From an uncultured bacterium (GTDB lineage: Bacteria; Acidobacteriota; Thermoanaerobaculia; Multivoradales; J023), in NCBI GenBank assembly GCA_937948815.1, contig CALFAM010000101.1:1-36210 (forward strand): a DNA stretch of 36,210 nt, given 5' to 3'. Each line of letters starts with the position of its first letter. The stretch's first letter is position 1. The translations under genes and the position numbers were made by a program. Of the stretch, positions 1 to 7,091 are shown in pieces. Under the pieces are notes generated by a model. That model saw nothing but the letters and a program-made list of their open reading frames with translations, did no database searches and was not told where the DNA came from.

Positions 1-389
1 GCCTTCCAGTCGAAGGCCACCTTCATCGCGTTCTCGACGGCGAGGGCGCCACCGGCGATCCAGAAGTGGTAGCGGAACTGGGGTGGCGTGACGACCGAGC
101 CGAAGGCATCGACGAAAGACGCCATCGACGAGGTGTAGAGATCCGAGTTGGCTGGATTGTTGCGCGCGGCGCGGGCGATCTCTTCTACGAAGGCCGGATC
201 CGCCATCATCGGGTGGTTGTAGCCCATCGGCCACGAGGCAAAGCCCGTGAAGCAGTCGAGGTAGCGGTCGCCAGTGGTCGCGTCTGCCAGCCAGGCTCCC
301 TCGGAGCGGTCGAGATCGAGCACCACCGAGTAGCCATCCGCAAGCTGATGACGGCTGAGGGTGTCGTGAACGTTGCGGGGGGCGATCAT
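1..389 (-). CDS. lat: L-lysine 6-transaminase (lysine epsilon-aminotransferase), N-terminal part
   Basis: PLP-dependent class-III aminotransferase that moves the epsilon-amino group of L-lysine to 2-oxoglutarate, giving the semialdehyde that cyclises to piperideine-6-carboxylate. Only the first 129 residues lie in the window; the catalytic lysine is beyond the left edge. The visible part matches the LAT subfamily from memory: VLDLDRSEGAWLADATTGDR, then YLDCFTGFASWPMGYNHP, then NNPANSDLYTSSMASF, then GGALAVENAMKVAFDWK. The GGALAVENA block is the PLP-phosphate contact region. The ATG at 389 is preceded by AAGGAG at a good distance. About 260 bp separate it from the upstream RibD-like gene on the same strand. 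It belongs to lysine catabolism or an adaptation pathway; nothing else in the window shows which. Confidence 0.85.
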   Translation of the reverse strand, partial: MIAPRNVHDTLSRHQLADGYSVVLDLDRSEGAWLADATTGDRYLDCFTGFASWPMGYNHPMMADPAFVEEIARAARNNPANSDLYTSSMASFVDAFGSVVTPPQFRYHFWIAGGALAVENAMKVAFDWK

Positions 390-424
390 CTCTAGGGTCT
401 CCTTGGCGCCGGACTTTCGATCTT

Positions 425-464
425 CAGTCTTCGAAGTTCGGTGCTCGAATCGCAGTCTTCGAAG
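425..464. repeat. Pair of short direct repeats upstream of lat
   Basis: CAGTCTTCGAAG occurs at 425-436 and again at 453-464, a 28-bp spacing. The core CTTCGAAG is itself palindromic, so each copy could be a half-operator. They lie 36 to 75 bp upstream of the lat start codon (minus strand), where a transcriptional regulator might bind. No regulator is encoded nearby and no regulator family is indicated. Confidence 0.3.
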
Positions 465-652
465 CTCGCGCCTCAGCGCGGCGGCAGTCTGTAATAGGGC
501 GACTTCGCAGCACGCAGCTGCGGCGCACGAATCAGCTCAGATGATGTCGACGGTACCACAATCGAGGGCATCGATTGGACGCCTCCGGATCGCCTGAATG
601 GACGTGTCGACAGGCTATTCAGCTGCCGGTGTCAGCGTGTGCTTCCGCGGAC

Positions 653-1441
653 TCAGCGAACCCAGCGCTGCAGGCGCCACGTGTGATCACCGTCGCGGGC
701 TTCATAGGCAGGGCCGGTCGAACGCAGACGTGTGGCCAATGCGTCCTCGCGAATCAGCTCGCCCCGGACGTACGCGGGATCGAGCGCGGCTGCATCGAGG
801 GTGGTCAGCAGCAGCTCGTCGATCAGCACGGGGGGCTCGAAGAGCTTGGCCGCGGTCGAGGGCCCGGCTTCGACCGTGATCGCGGCGGAACCGGTCTGCT
901 GCAACCGGGCGATGCAGCGTTGGAGTGTCGGTTCAGCCTCGGTGATCAACATGCCGCCTCGCGCTGCGAGCTCGATGCCGAAGCTCGGCGGCGCGCTCTC
1001 GTTGGTAAAGACGAGGACCGGGTTGTTGCCGTGAAAGACGGGATGGTCGAGGTCGATGTCGCGACTGCGGGTCATCACGACCGTCGTCGCCGGACGCTGG
1101 CGTCCGTTGGCCGACCGCCATGCCGCCATGGCTTCGCCGTGGTCGGTGGACGCCTCGGGCGCGTGGCTCAGCGCGGGCTCTTCACGAAGGATGGCGCCGG
1201 TGGTGATGATCGCATCGGCGCGGGCGCGGGCGAGTGCCAGGGCGAACGCATCCTCGTCGCACCGGGGTGCGCCTTCGCCGGTGGCGAGGGCCAAAAGGGC
1301 ACCGTCGCGACGGTGACACGCCATGACCTGCAAGACGCCTTGGGGGGCAGGCAGGTCGCCGAAGATGCGGATGGCCTCCGCGGTGACGTCGTCAGCAGTG
1401 CGGACCGCAGCAAGCGTGAGTGGTGCGATGGTCTCGGGCAT
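653..1441 (-). CDS. RibD C-terminal / dihydrofolate-reductase-like reductase
   Basis: A 262-residue stand-alone protein resembling the C-terminal reductase domain of RibD (pyrimidine reductase family, DHFR fold), which would use NADPH. The signature is ADAIITTGAILREEPAL (about residues 95-111), equivalent to the usual ADAVLVG..TVR.D.P.L block. It is followed by an ATTVVMTRS strand, and near the C-terminus by ITVEAGPSTAAKLFEPPVLIDEL, equivalent to the EGGP.L...L....L.DEL motif; an A replaces the first G of EGGP. The deaminase domain of full RibD is absent, so a role in riboflavin synthesis is not assured. Many such short homologues act on unknown pterin- or pyrimidine-like substrates. The ATG at 1441 has AAGGGG about 10 nt upstream. 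It lies between the Nudix gene and lat on the same strand, with 146- and 263-bp gaps, so it may have its own promoter. Confidence 0.7.
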   Translation of the reverse strand: MPETIAPLTLAAVRTADDVTAEAIRIFGDLPAPQGVLQVMACHRRDGALLALATGEGAPRCDEDAFALALARARADAIITTGAILREEPALSHAPEASTDHGEAMAAWRSANGRQRPATTVVMTRSRDIDLDHPVFHGNNPVLVFTNESAPPSFGIELAARGGMLITEAEPTLQRCIARLQQTGSAAITVEAGPSTAAKLFEPPVLIDELLLTTLDAAALDPAYVRGELIREDALATRLRSTGPAYEARDGDHTWRLQRWVR

Positions 1442-1549
1442 GGTGTCTATTCCCCTTCAGCATCGTGGCCCCCCGACCCTTGGAAACTCCGCCTCGTTCA
1501 AGTGCGTCGATCATGCAGCGTATCGCATCGTCTGGCCAGGCGTTTGAGG

Positions 1550-1565
1550 ATCTTCTTATGAAGAT
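1550..1565. repeat. Short perfect inverted repeat upstream of the RibD-like gene
   Basis: ATCTTC-TTAT-GAAGAT is a perfect 6-bp inverted repeat with a 4-nt centre, in the 146-bp gap between the Nudix stop and the RibD-like start. No T-run follows on either strand, so it is more likely an operator than a terminator, or chance. Confidence 0.25.
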
Positions 1566-1587
1566 TTGCGGTTTTCCTAATGCGAAT

Positions 1588-2112
1588 TCACAAGGAGTCA
1601 ATTCGTAGCGCATGGTCGATCATGTCGTCACCGTCGAAGACAAATCGTCCTTGAAAGGTGTCGCCACGCAGCATGAGCGGGATCCACAATCGGTCATCGG
1701 CCCACATCTCGTCATAGGGAATGCTGTCGAGGGGCGTCCACAGCGGTATCGCCTCCGGTGACTCACGAGGCGTCCCGACGCAGGCTTCGGCGACGAACAC
1801 CCATACGTGAATGCCGTAGCCGTCGACGAATTGGAACAGCAGCTCGCCGGCCTCGCGCAACGCGCAGGGCGTGATCCCGAGCTCTTCTCGCAGTTCGCGT
1901 ACAGCACAGTGGCGGGTCGTCTCGCCGGGATCGATGCGGCCACCCGGGCCGTTGATCTTGCCGGCGCCGAGCCCCCGCTTCTTGCGAATGAGCAGGATCT
2001 CACCGTCGCGAATGACGAAGACCAGGGTGGCGCGGTCGGTGGGCTGCCAGGTCGCCCAGTCGATGGTGGCGACCTGGCGTGGAATCTCGGGCGACTCAGG
2101 AGTCGCGCTCAT
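1588..2112 (-). CDS. Nudix hydrolase, MutT/MTH1-like
   Basis: A 174-residue Nudix pyrophosphohydrolase. The full Nudix box GX5EX7REUXEEXGU lies at residues 58-80: G58, E64, R72-E73-L74, E76-E77, G79. [14 protein letters not shown] before it resembles the GFGGKVEPGE of MTH1/8-oxo-dGTPases, suggesting oxidised-nucleotide clean-up, though substrate cannot be read from sequence. The C-terminal segment with [15 protein letters not shown] also fits MTH1-type members, in which an aromatic/acidic loop binds the base. The start at 2112 is chosen because its ATGA overlaps the stop of the molybdopterin oxidoreductase, implying translational coupling. An in-frame extension further upstream would run through that gene and is not credible. 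Confidence 0.85.
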   Translation of the reverse strand: MSATPESPEIPRQVATIDWATWQPTDRATLVFVIRDGEILLIRKKRGLGAGKINGPGGRIDPGETTRHCAVRELREELGITPCALREAGELLFQFVDGYGIHVWVFVAEACVGTPRESPEAIPLWTPLDSIPYDEMWADDRLWIPLMLRGDTFQGRFVFDGDDMIDHALRIDSL

Positions 2113-4229
2113 GTGGCTGTGCGATCGTCGTCCCGTCGGGCGATCTCGACCCGTGCATCGTTGAAGCAGGCGCCGCCACCGAGGTCGGTCAACGTGTCGG
2201 GTGCGAGGGCATTGGCGGTGTTCCCGTTGGCCGTATTGTGCGCCCAGAGCCCTTTGGCCAGGAACGCAACGCCAGGCTTCTCGTCGCGGCTGATGCGCAC
2301 GGCGCAATGGACCTCGCCGAGGTCGTTCCAGACCCGCACGGGGTCGCCGCTTTCGAGCCCGCGGGCGGCGGCGTCGTCTGGGTGGATCTCGACTGCGGCC
2401 GCGCCCCGATAGAGCTCACCCAAGGTTGATGAGATGGTGCGGCGGGTCGCTGGCGAGATCAAGACCAAGGGGAACGCCTCACTGGGTGATTCCTCTTGGT
2501 AGGCGTACAGGCCGGCGGGGGCTTCGGCATCGAGATCCGCGGGGAAGAGGTGAACTTTGTGATCCGCGGTGCGTGGCAGGTGGTCGCGGAACATGACGGG
2601 TGTCGCGCCTGTTTCGGGATAGACGACCGCACCGTTCGCCAACGATCCGCCCGTGCCGTTTCCGGTCTCGCTGTTGCTGTGCTGACCGTTGTTGCCGCCG
2701 CCGCTGACAGCCTCGGCCTGCTCGTGCAGATGAGCGTTGAACGTGGCGATGTCTTCGACGTCGTCGGTCTTTGCCAAGCCCATTCGCCGCGTCAGCTCGG
2801 CGAAGACTTCGAGATTGGGCCGGGCCTCGCCCTGGGGTGCGATGACCGGCGGCGCATGCTGGAGTGAGAGCGCGCCATAGCCCTTCTGGACCTCGTGATG
2901 CTCGAGGAAGGTGGTCGCAGGCAAGACGACATCGGCATAGCGTGCGGTATCGGTCATCACTTGGTCGAAGACGACGGTGAAGATGTCCTCGCGCGCGAGG
3001 CCGGCGCGCATCCGCTCCTGGTCCGGGAAGGTCATGAGCGGATTGGCGTTGTAGACGAAGAGGGCGCGGATGTCCGGTGCCGCGCGTTCGACCAGGTGGC
3101 GCCCGAGTCGATTCATGTTCACCGACGGTACCGTGGGCTCGTCAGCCCCGATCAGCGCGTCGGCCCCAAGATTCCAGGCACCGGAGTTGGACTGGGTATA
3201 GCCGCCGCCGCGCACCCCGAACTTGCCGGCGACAGCCGGCAGCGCGAGGATCGCCGCTGTGGCCGACCCGCCATTGCGGTTGCGCTCTTGTCCCCAGCCG
3301 CAGCGGATGACGGCTGGGCTGATCGCGCCATAGTCGCGGGCGAACTGCGCGAGAGCGTCGGGGTCGAGCTGGCACACCTCGGCGGCGCGCTCGATCGTCC
3401 ATGCGTCCGCGCGCTTGCGCAGCGGCTCGACGCCGGTCGCGTGCTCCCCCAGGAATGTGTCGTCCGCCGCGCCGTTCTCGAACAACCAGCGGATCACGGC
3501 CAGTGCCAAGGGAAGATCGGTGCCCGGCCGCAGGGCGAGGTGGAGGTCGGCTCTCTTGGCGAGCGGCGTTCGTCGCGGATCGACTACCACCAACTTGGCA
3601 CCGCGGCTTTGCGCCTCGCGAATGAAGGGCACCAGATGAATGCCAGCGGCCGAAGGATTGGCCCCCCAAACGACGATCAGCTTCGCCTCTACGTAATCCT
3701 CATAGGCCACGCCAGGCATCTTGCCGTACAGTCCCTCGGTTGCGCGGCCGGTGGCGGCGGCGCAGACCGTGTGGAGGAGCTCGGCCGCACCCAGGCGACG
3801 GAACAGGCGGGCATCGGTGTTGCCTTGGGTGAGCATGCCGTTGGAGCCGCCATAGGAAACGGGAAGAATCGACTCCGGACCATGTTGCTCGGCGATCGCG
3901 CGGAGGCGCGTCGCGACGTGGTCGAGGGCGTCGTCCCAGCTGACCGAGCGGAACTGTGCCTCTCCCTTCTCGCCGGTGCGAATCGCGGGATGCAGAAGGC
4001 GCTCCGGCCCGTAGACACGATCGCCGAAGTTGCGCACCTTGGTGCAAATGAATCCGTCGGTCACGCTCGAACGGTGGCTGCCGTCGATGCGCTGGATCGC
4101 GCCGTCGCGCACCGTGACGTCCAGACTGCAGTGATCGGGACAATCGAGGGGACAGGCGCTCGGCAGGACGATCTCGTCGGCCGTCGGATCAACGCTCGGG
4201 TCGGCAACAGTCGTTGTATTGGCTGGCAT
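2109..4229 (-). CDS. Molybdopterin (bis-MGD) oxidoreductase with N-terminal 4Fe-4S cluster
   Basis: A 706-residue DMSO-reductase-superfamily enzyme (COG0243/BisC-like). C26-X3-C30-X3-C34-X27-C62 is the N-terminal 4Fe-4S site. C156 ([12 protein letters not shown]) is in the place of the Mo-ligating residue and is a cysteine codon, not TGA. The body has the molybdopterin domains: [37 protein letters not shown] and [14 protein letters not shown]. The C-terminal dinucleotide-binding domain has [14 protein letters not shown], ending in [22 protein letters not shown]. No Tat signal is seen, so it is probably cytoplasmic. The substrate is unknown; the closest groups are formate-dehydrogenase- or thiosulfate/polysulfide-reductase-like. 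I chose the ATG at 4229, which has AGGAAGGTGGAG upstream; an in-frame GTG lies at 4253. It overlaps the Nudix gene by 4 bp and is divergent from the selenoprotein gene. Confidence 0.85.
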   Translation of the reverse strand: MPANTTTVADPSVDPTADEIVLPSACPLDCPDHCSLDVTVRDGAIQRIDGSHRSSVTDGFICTKVRNFGDRVYGPERLLHPAIRTGEKGEAQFRSVSWDDALDHVATRLRAIAEQHGPESILPVSYGGSNGMLTQGNTDARLFRRLGAAELLHTVCAAATGRATEGLYGKMPGVAYEDYVEAKLIVVWGANPSAAGIHLVPFIREAQSRGAKLVVVDPRRTPLAKRADLHLALRPGTDLPLALAVIRWLFENGAADDTFLGEHATGVEPLRKRADAWTIERAAEVCQLDPDALAQFARDYGAISPAVIRCGWGQERNRNGGSATAAILALPAVAGKFGVRGGGYTQSNSGAWNLGADALIGADEPTVPSVNMNRLGRHLVERAAPDIRALFVYNANPLMTFPDQERMRAGLAREDIFTVVFDQVMTDTARYADVVLPATTFLEHHEVQKGYGALSLQHAPPVIAPQGEARPNLEVFAELTRRMGLAKTDDVEDIATFNAHLHEQAEAVSGGGNNGQHSNSETGNGTGGSLANGAVVYPETGATPVMFRDHLPRTADHKVHLFPADLDAEAPAGLYAYQEESPSEAFPLVLISPATRRTISSTLGELYRGAAAVEIHPDDAAARGLESGDPVRVWNDLGEVHCAVRISRDEKPGVAFLAKGLWAHNTANGNTANALAPDTLTDLGGGACFNDARVEIARRDDDRTAT

Positions 4230-4329
4230 GCTCTCCACCTTCCTGCTCTTCACGTTCCTGGATCGATTCCACCGCCGTGATGCGCGATGCTACACCCCGA
4301 CGGCCGCGACCGGACGGGTCACTGGTCTG

Positions 4330-4348
4330 GGCAACTGGCCAGATTGCC
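4330..4348. promoter_or_regulatory. Imperfect inverted repeat in the divergent intergenic region
   Basis: GGCAACTGGCCAGATTGCC holds a perfect CTGGCCAG core (4335-4342) flanked by GGCAA and TTGCC with a single bulged A. It lies between the oppositely oriented oxidoreductase and selenoprotein genes, just upstream of the candidate promoter at 4357-4385. This is where an operator controlling both would be expected. The regulator is unknown. Confidence 0.3.
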
Positions 4349-4356
4349 GATGCCAC

Positions 4357-4385
4357 TTGCCGGCGACACCTCGGCGCGCTACCGT
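4357..4385 (+). promoter_or_regulatory. Candidate sigma70-type promoter for the selenoprotein gene
   Basis: TTGCCG (4357-4362) and TACCGT (4380-4385) are separated by exactly 17 bp and would start transcription near 4392, about 18 nt before the ATG at 4410. Matches to consensus are modest (4/6 and 3/6), so this is only a candidate. Confidence 0.3.
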
Positions 4386-4409
4386 TTGCGGCAACGAGGA
4401 GGTGAGCCC

Positions 4410-4976
4410 ATGGCCTGGATTCGGGTGCTATCCGATGCCGAAGCGCGTGCAGACAAACAGCTCGAGCGCATGTACCGCAATCATGCCGACGATGGCGTCG
4501 TCGACAACATTCTACAGATTCACAGTCTGCATCCGGCGTCCCTGCGCGCTCACCTCGTCCTCTACCGAACGCTGATGTACGGCGAGTCGCCGCTCAGCCG
4601 GGTGCAGCGGGAGATGATTGCGACCACGGTGTCAGTGGCCAACCACTGCCACTACTGAACGAAGCATCACGGAGCGGGACTCCGTGCCGAGACCGACAAT
4701 GCAGATTGGGTGGATGCGCTGATCGCGGATTTCCGGACCGCGCCGATCGACACGGCTGATCGCGCGATGCTCGAATACGCCGACAAGCTGACCCACCGCC
4801 CCGCGGCGATGGTCGAAGGGGATGTCGTGGCATTGCGCGACGCCGGCTTCGGCGACCGGGCCATCCTCGACATCAACCAGGTCACCGGCTACTTCGCCTA
4901 CGTCAACCGTCTGGCCGATGGGCTCGGAGTCGCGCTCGAGGATCGCTGGGGTGAGAACGAGCCACCGAAGAAATAG
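4410..4976 (+). CDS. Selenocysteine-containing peroxidase-related enzyme (AhpD/CMD fold), TGA recoded at residue 83
   Basis: A 188-residue protein if the in-frame TGA at 4656-4658 is read as selenocysteine. The frame before and after the TGA is one continuous match to the peroxidase-related branch of the AhpD/carboxymuconolactone-decarboxylase family. The N-terminal part has AWIRVLSDAEA, NILQIHSLHPASLRAHL and SPLSRVQREMIA. Next comes the active site NHCHY-U-TKHHGAGL, then DFRTAP, RAMLEYADKLT, AGFGDRAILDINQV and YVNRLADGLGV. Known AhpD catalytic residues E118, C130, C133 and H137 align with E68, C80, U83 and H87 at identical spacing, so the TGA replaces precisely the second redox cysteine. The expected role is alkylhydroperoxide or thiol redox chemistry in the cytoplasm. 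The ATG at 4410 has a strong Shine-Dalgarno sequence (GAGGAGGTGA, 4396-4405). A TGA-terminated product would be 82 residues and lack half the active site. The alternative is a nonsense mutation, but the intact downstream frame and the SECIS-like hairpin argue against it. Decoding needs SelA, SelB, SelC and SelD elsewhere in the genome. Confidence 0.85.
4668..4686 (+). promoter_or_regulatory. Candidate bacterial SECIS hairpin
   Basis: CACGGAG-CGGGA-CTCCGTG forms a perfect 7-bp stem with a 5-nt loop. The stem starts 9 nt after the TGA and the apical loop begins after 16 nt. This fits the published bacterial SECIS consensus as I recall it: loop 16-37 nt from UGA, a short loop, and a G in its first two positions (here CG). 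The hairpin lies inside the reading frame and encodes H87 to R92, so the catalytic histidine codon forms the stem base. SelB binding is inferred. Confidence 0.7.
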
Positions 4977-5248
4977 GGCCTGACCAGCGCGGCTGGAACC
5001 TTCGGGCCTTGTGGCCGGATCCCGGTCACGGGGGAAGCATTGGCTGCGAACGAATGCGAAGCCGCCCCAACGTCAAACCACCGGGCTAAACGAGCCCAGT
5101 CTCTTCTGCTGATCGATTTGGTGAGAAGGCGCAGCTAGCGAGTGTTGGCTGTGTTGGCGGCCCAATCAATAGGGGCTGGCGCGTTTCTTGCGATTGTTGA
5201 CGATTCTGCCCGTTTTCCATACCCGCTCGAAGTGGAATCGTTTCCAGG

Positions 5249-6016
5249 ATGCGAACTAGTACTACATCCTTCGAGCCAATCCGGACCGCTGACCGAGGCC
5301 TTACTCCCCGCGCGATCTTGGTAGGCCTGCTGTCTCTCTTTCTCGGAACAGGCGCCTCCTCCTCGGCCGACCACTTGTACGAGCTCGCGGTGCGCGCGCC
5401 GCATGTGTGGCGGGGTATCACGCTGAGAGACTTCGCGGTCGCAAACTCATCTGTCACGTTCCAATTTCTCAACGGCTTTGCCGTCCAACTTTGGTTCGGC
5501 CTGGACCTGGGTGACGGAGACGGACGCCGCGGCGAGGTACAAGAGATCGACATCGACCTGTCCCGAACCTGGGATCTCGAGTCGGCACGGCTGACCGCCG
5601 GCATCGTCGCGTTGATCTTTCCAGGCGGAATTGATCCGACCGGTGAAATTTACTTCAAATGGCAATCGAAACGTTTCCTGAGCCCTCAGGTGAACATCTT
5701 CTATAATTTTGATTTGCTGCATGATGTGTTTGCTGAGTTCACGTTGGGTCACCGTTGGAGAGAGGCGAGCACCTGGTCACCTGCCGTGTCCGGCCAAGTG
5801 GCTTATTCGGGAGCCGACTATGCAAGATTCTTCGGCGGTTCGAAGGCCGGTCTCCACCATTGGGGGCTGCAGCTCGATCTCGACTATCAGATGCCACGAA
5901 AGAACCTCAAGCTTCGAATCGGCTACTCGAGAAGTATCGACGAAGAAGTTCTCCCAGATCAACCGAGCCGTTTCTGGGGCGGCATCTACTGGAGCTTTCG
6001 CAAACTCTCACGCTAA
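5249..6016 (+). CDS. Predicted outer-membrane beta-barrel protein (TorF-like putative porin)
   Basis: A 255-residue protein with a hydrophobic export signal at about residues 22-40 (AILVGLLSLFLGTGASSSA, cleavage likely before DHLYEL). After it come alternating amphipathic strands typical of a small barrel: APHVWRGITL, AVQLWFGLDLG, EIDIDLSRTWDL, EIYFKWQSKRF and YFDLLHDVFAEFTLGHRW-type segments, ending in FWGGIYWSFRKLS. The W-R-G plus E-I-D pattern and overall length recall the TIGR02001/TorF group, but no exact family can be fixed. The gene is visibly more AT-rich than its neighbours (for example around 5640-5750) and is flanked by noncoding DNA (about 270 bp left, 440 bp right), suggesting horizontal acquisition. 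The ATG at 5249 has only a weak Shine-Dalgarno (CCAGG), so the exact start is uncertain. Confidence 0.6.
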   Translation: MRTSTTSFEPIRTADRGLTPRAILVGLLSLFLGTGASSSADHLYELAVRAPHVWRGITLRDFAVANSSVTFQFLNGFAVQLWFGLDLGDGDGRRGEVQEIDIDLSRTWDLESARLTAGIVALIFPGGIDPTGEIYFKWQSKRFLSPQVNIFYNFDLLHDVFAEFTLGHRWREASTWSPAVSGQVAYSGADYARFFGGSKAGLHHWGLQLDLDYQMPRKNLKLRIGYSRSIDEEVLPDQPSRFWGGIYWSFRKLSR

Positions 6017-6460
6017 GACAGTAGGGCGCCCGTACGACACGCGAAGGTCTGAGGTGCTGCCTCGGACTTGGCGGTCCTCGCCATCTCGAAACGAATGCGA
6101 TCACCGGTCGTGTCGTCGCGGCCGTGCCGGTGTGCACCGTGACGCGGTGTTTTGAAGTCGCATCAGCGGTCGGCTCGAGGCACATGTTGGGGACGCTCAG
6201 GTGTGCTTGCCCTGAGTGCTTTGACCCCATGCACGAACAGCACCGCGGGGACCGCGATGAGCGATACCGCCGGAACGATCCAGAGAGATCCTGCTCCCGT
6301 CGCATTCCTTGGTCAGGTTCGGTGCCAGCTCTCTCAGCGGCCTCCATGCAGTCACGCCACTACCAGTGGCTAGAGCAAGTGTCCGAACGGACTCGACTCC
6401 ACCGGGCGGCCCGAATCCGCGCACGTTGTGGTCTCGCGCGGGGCTTGAGTAGACCTCGCG
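6017..6460. other. Noncoding gap between convergent genes, with a possible gene remnant
   Basis: No intact gene was recognised in these 444 bp. On the minus strand an open stretch from 6312 to 6163 reads into a strongly hydrophobic segment (SLWIVPAVSLIAVPAVLFV) followed by basic residues. It has no plausible start codon. In a second minus frame an ATG at 6347 opens MEAAERAGTEPDQG just before it, so this may be a frame-shifted remnant of a small membrane protein. No convincing terminator, RNA gene or repeat was seen. Confidence 0.35.
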
Positions 6461-6979
6461 CTAGCCAGCCGTGGGCCACAAAGCCCAGGCCGCGATCAAA
6501 AAGACCACATCGGCGCCCAGCCACAGAAGGAGCGCCCGCCCCGGACTCAGGTCACGGGCGCGCGACCGCTTGAGAAAGACCAGCAGCATGGCGAGGTTGG
6601 CGGCGACCGCGACCGCGGTATGCGCTGGCACGAGATGGGGATAGAGCCACCCCATGCCCCGGCGCACCGCCAAATTGACCACCACGCCGAGCAGGGTGAC
6701 CCACAAGCCAACCCGGAGTGCGAGCAGGAGCGCATCCAGCCACGACAGGGGGCCGACCGCTCCCGAGGTGGCCTTGTGGCTGGCGCTGAGCGCCATCAGC
6801 AGTAGACCCCCGGCAATCGCCAGCGCAATTACCACGGACGTTGCCGCGGCGATCACGTGTTGGCGAGGAAAGACCACCAGGAAACTGCCAGCGTAGAGCA
6901 CGCCAGCGCCGAAGGCGTAGAAGAGCAGCCAGGAACGGACGTTCCAGGGCAGGGGCGGTGGAGGCGGGTTCTGGCTCAT
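6461..6979 (-). CDS. Small integral membrane protein of unknown function
   Basis: A 172-residue protein not recognised as any named family. It has a proline-rich cytoplasmic start (SQNPPPPPLPW) and about five membrane helices near residues 17-37, 43-65, 82-104, 119-137 and 149-168. Short basic loops (VRRG, KRSRARD) set the topology. The ATG at 6979 has AAAGGAG at a good distance; an in-frame extension upstream is Arg/Pro-rich and would run into the GH85 gene, so it is rejected. It follows the GH85 gene on the same strand after 112 bp. A 14-bp perfect palindrome (GGCACGGCCGTGCC, 7000-7013) lies just upstream of its ribosome-binding site, so co-transcription is uncertain. Confidence 0.6.
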   Translation of the reverse strand: MSQNPPPPPLPWNVRSWLLFYAFGAGVLYAGSFLVVFPRQHVIAAATSVVIALAIAGGLLLMALSASHKATSGAVGPLSWLDALLLALRVGLWVTLLGVVVNLAVRRGMGWLYPHLVPAHTAVAVAANLAMLLVFLKRSRARDLSPGRALLLWLGADVVFLIAAWALWPTAG

Positions 6980-6999
6980 GGCGCTCCTTTCGACGTGCT

Positions 7000-7013
7000 G
7001 GCACGGCCGTGCC
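7000..7013. repeat. 14-bp perfect palindrome upstream of the membrane-protein gene
   Basis: GGCACGGCCGTGCC, with no spacer, lies 20 bp before the ATG at 6979 (minus strand). Without a loop or T-run it is not a terminator; it could be a dimeric regulator site or chance in GC-rich DNA. Confidence 0.25.
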
Positions 7014-7091
7014 GACTGCGGCCCTGCCATGAACTGAGACTCACCGCCACCAGGAACCGTTCCCAGGACGGCACCCGGCGGCCGCCCAGTT

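Noticed and set aside
575..1561. Plus-strand open frame (328 codons) over the RibD-like gene
   Set aside because: No family resemblance and no ribosome-binding site; the minus-strand reading gives a conserved enzyme.
2895..4280. Long plus-strand open frame (461 codons) opposite the molybdopterin oxidoreductase
   Set aside because: It mirrors the real minus-strand gene; its translation has no recognisable motif and is rich in residues expected from antisense of GC-rich codons.
4656..4658. TGA as a true stop or nonsense mutation splitting the AhpD-like gene into two
   Set aside because: The downstream frame stays open and homologous to its true end. The TGA replaces precisely a redox Cys codon, and a SECIS-like hairpin follows at the right distance; random nonsense mutations would not show all three.
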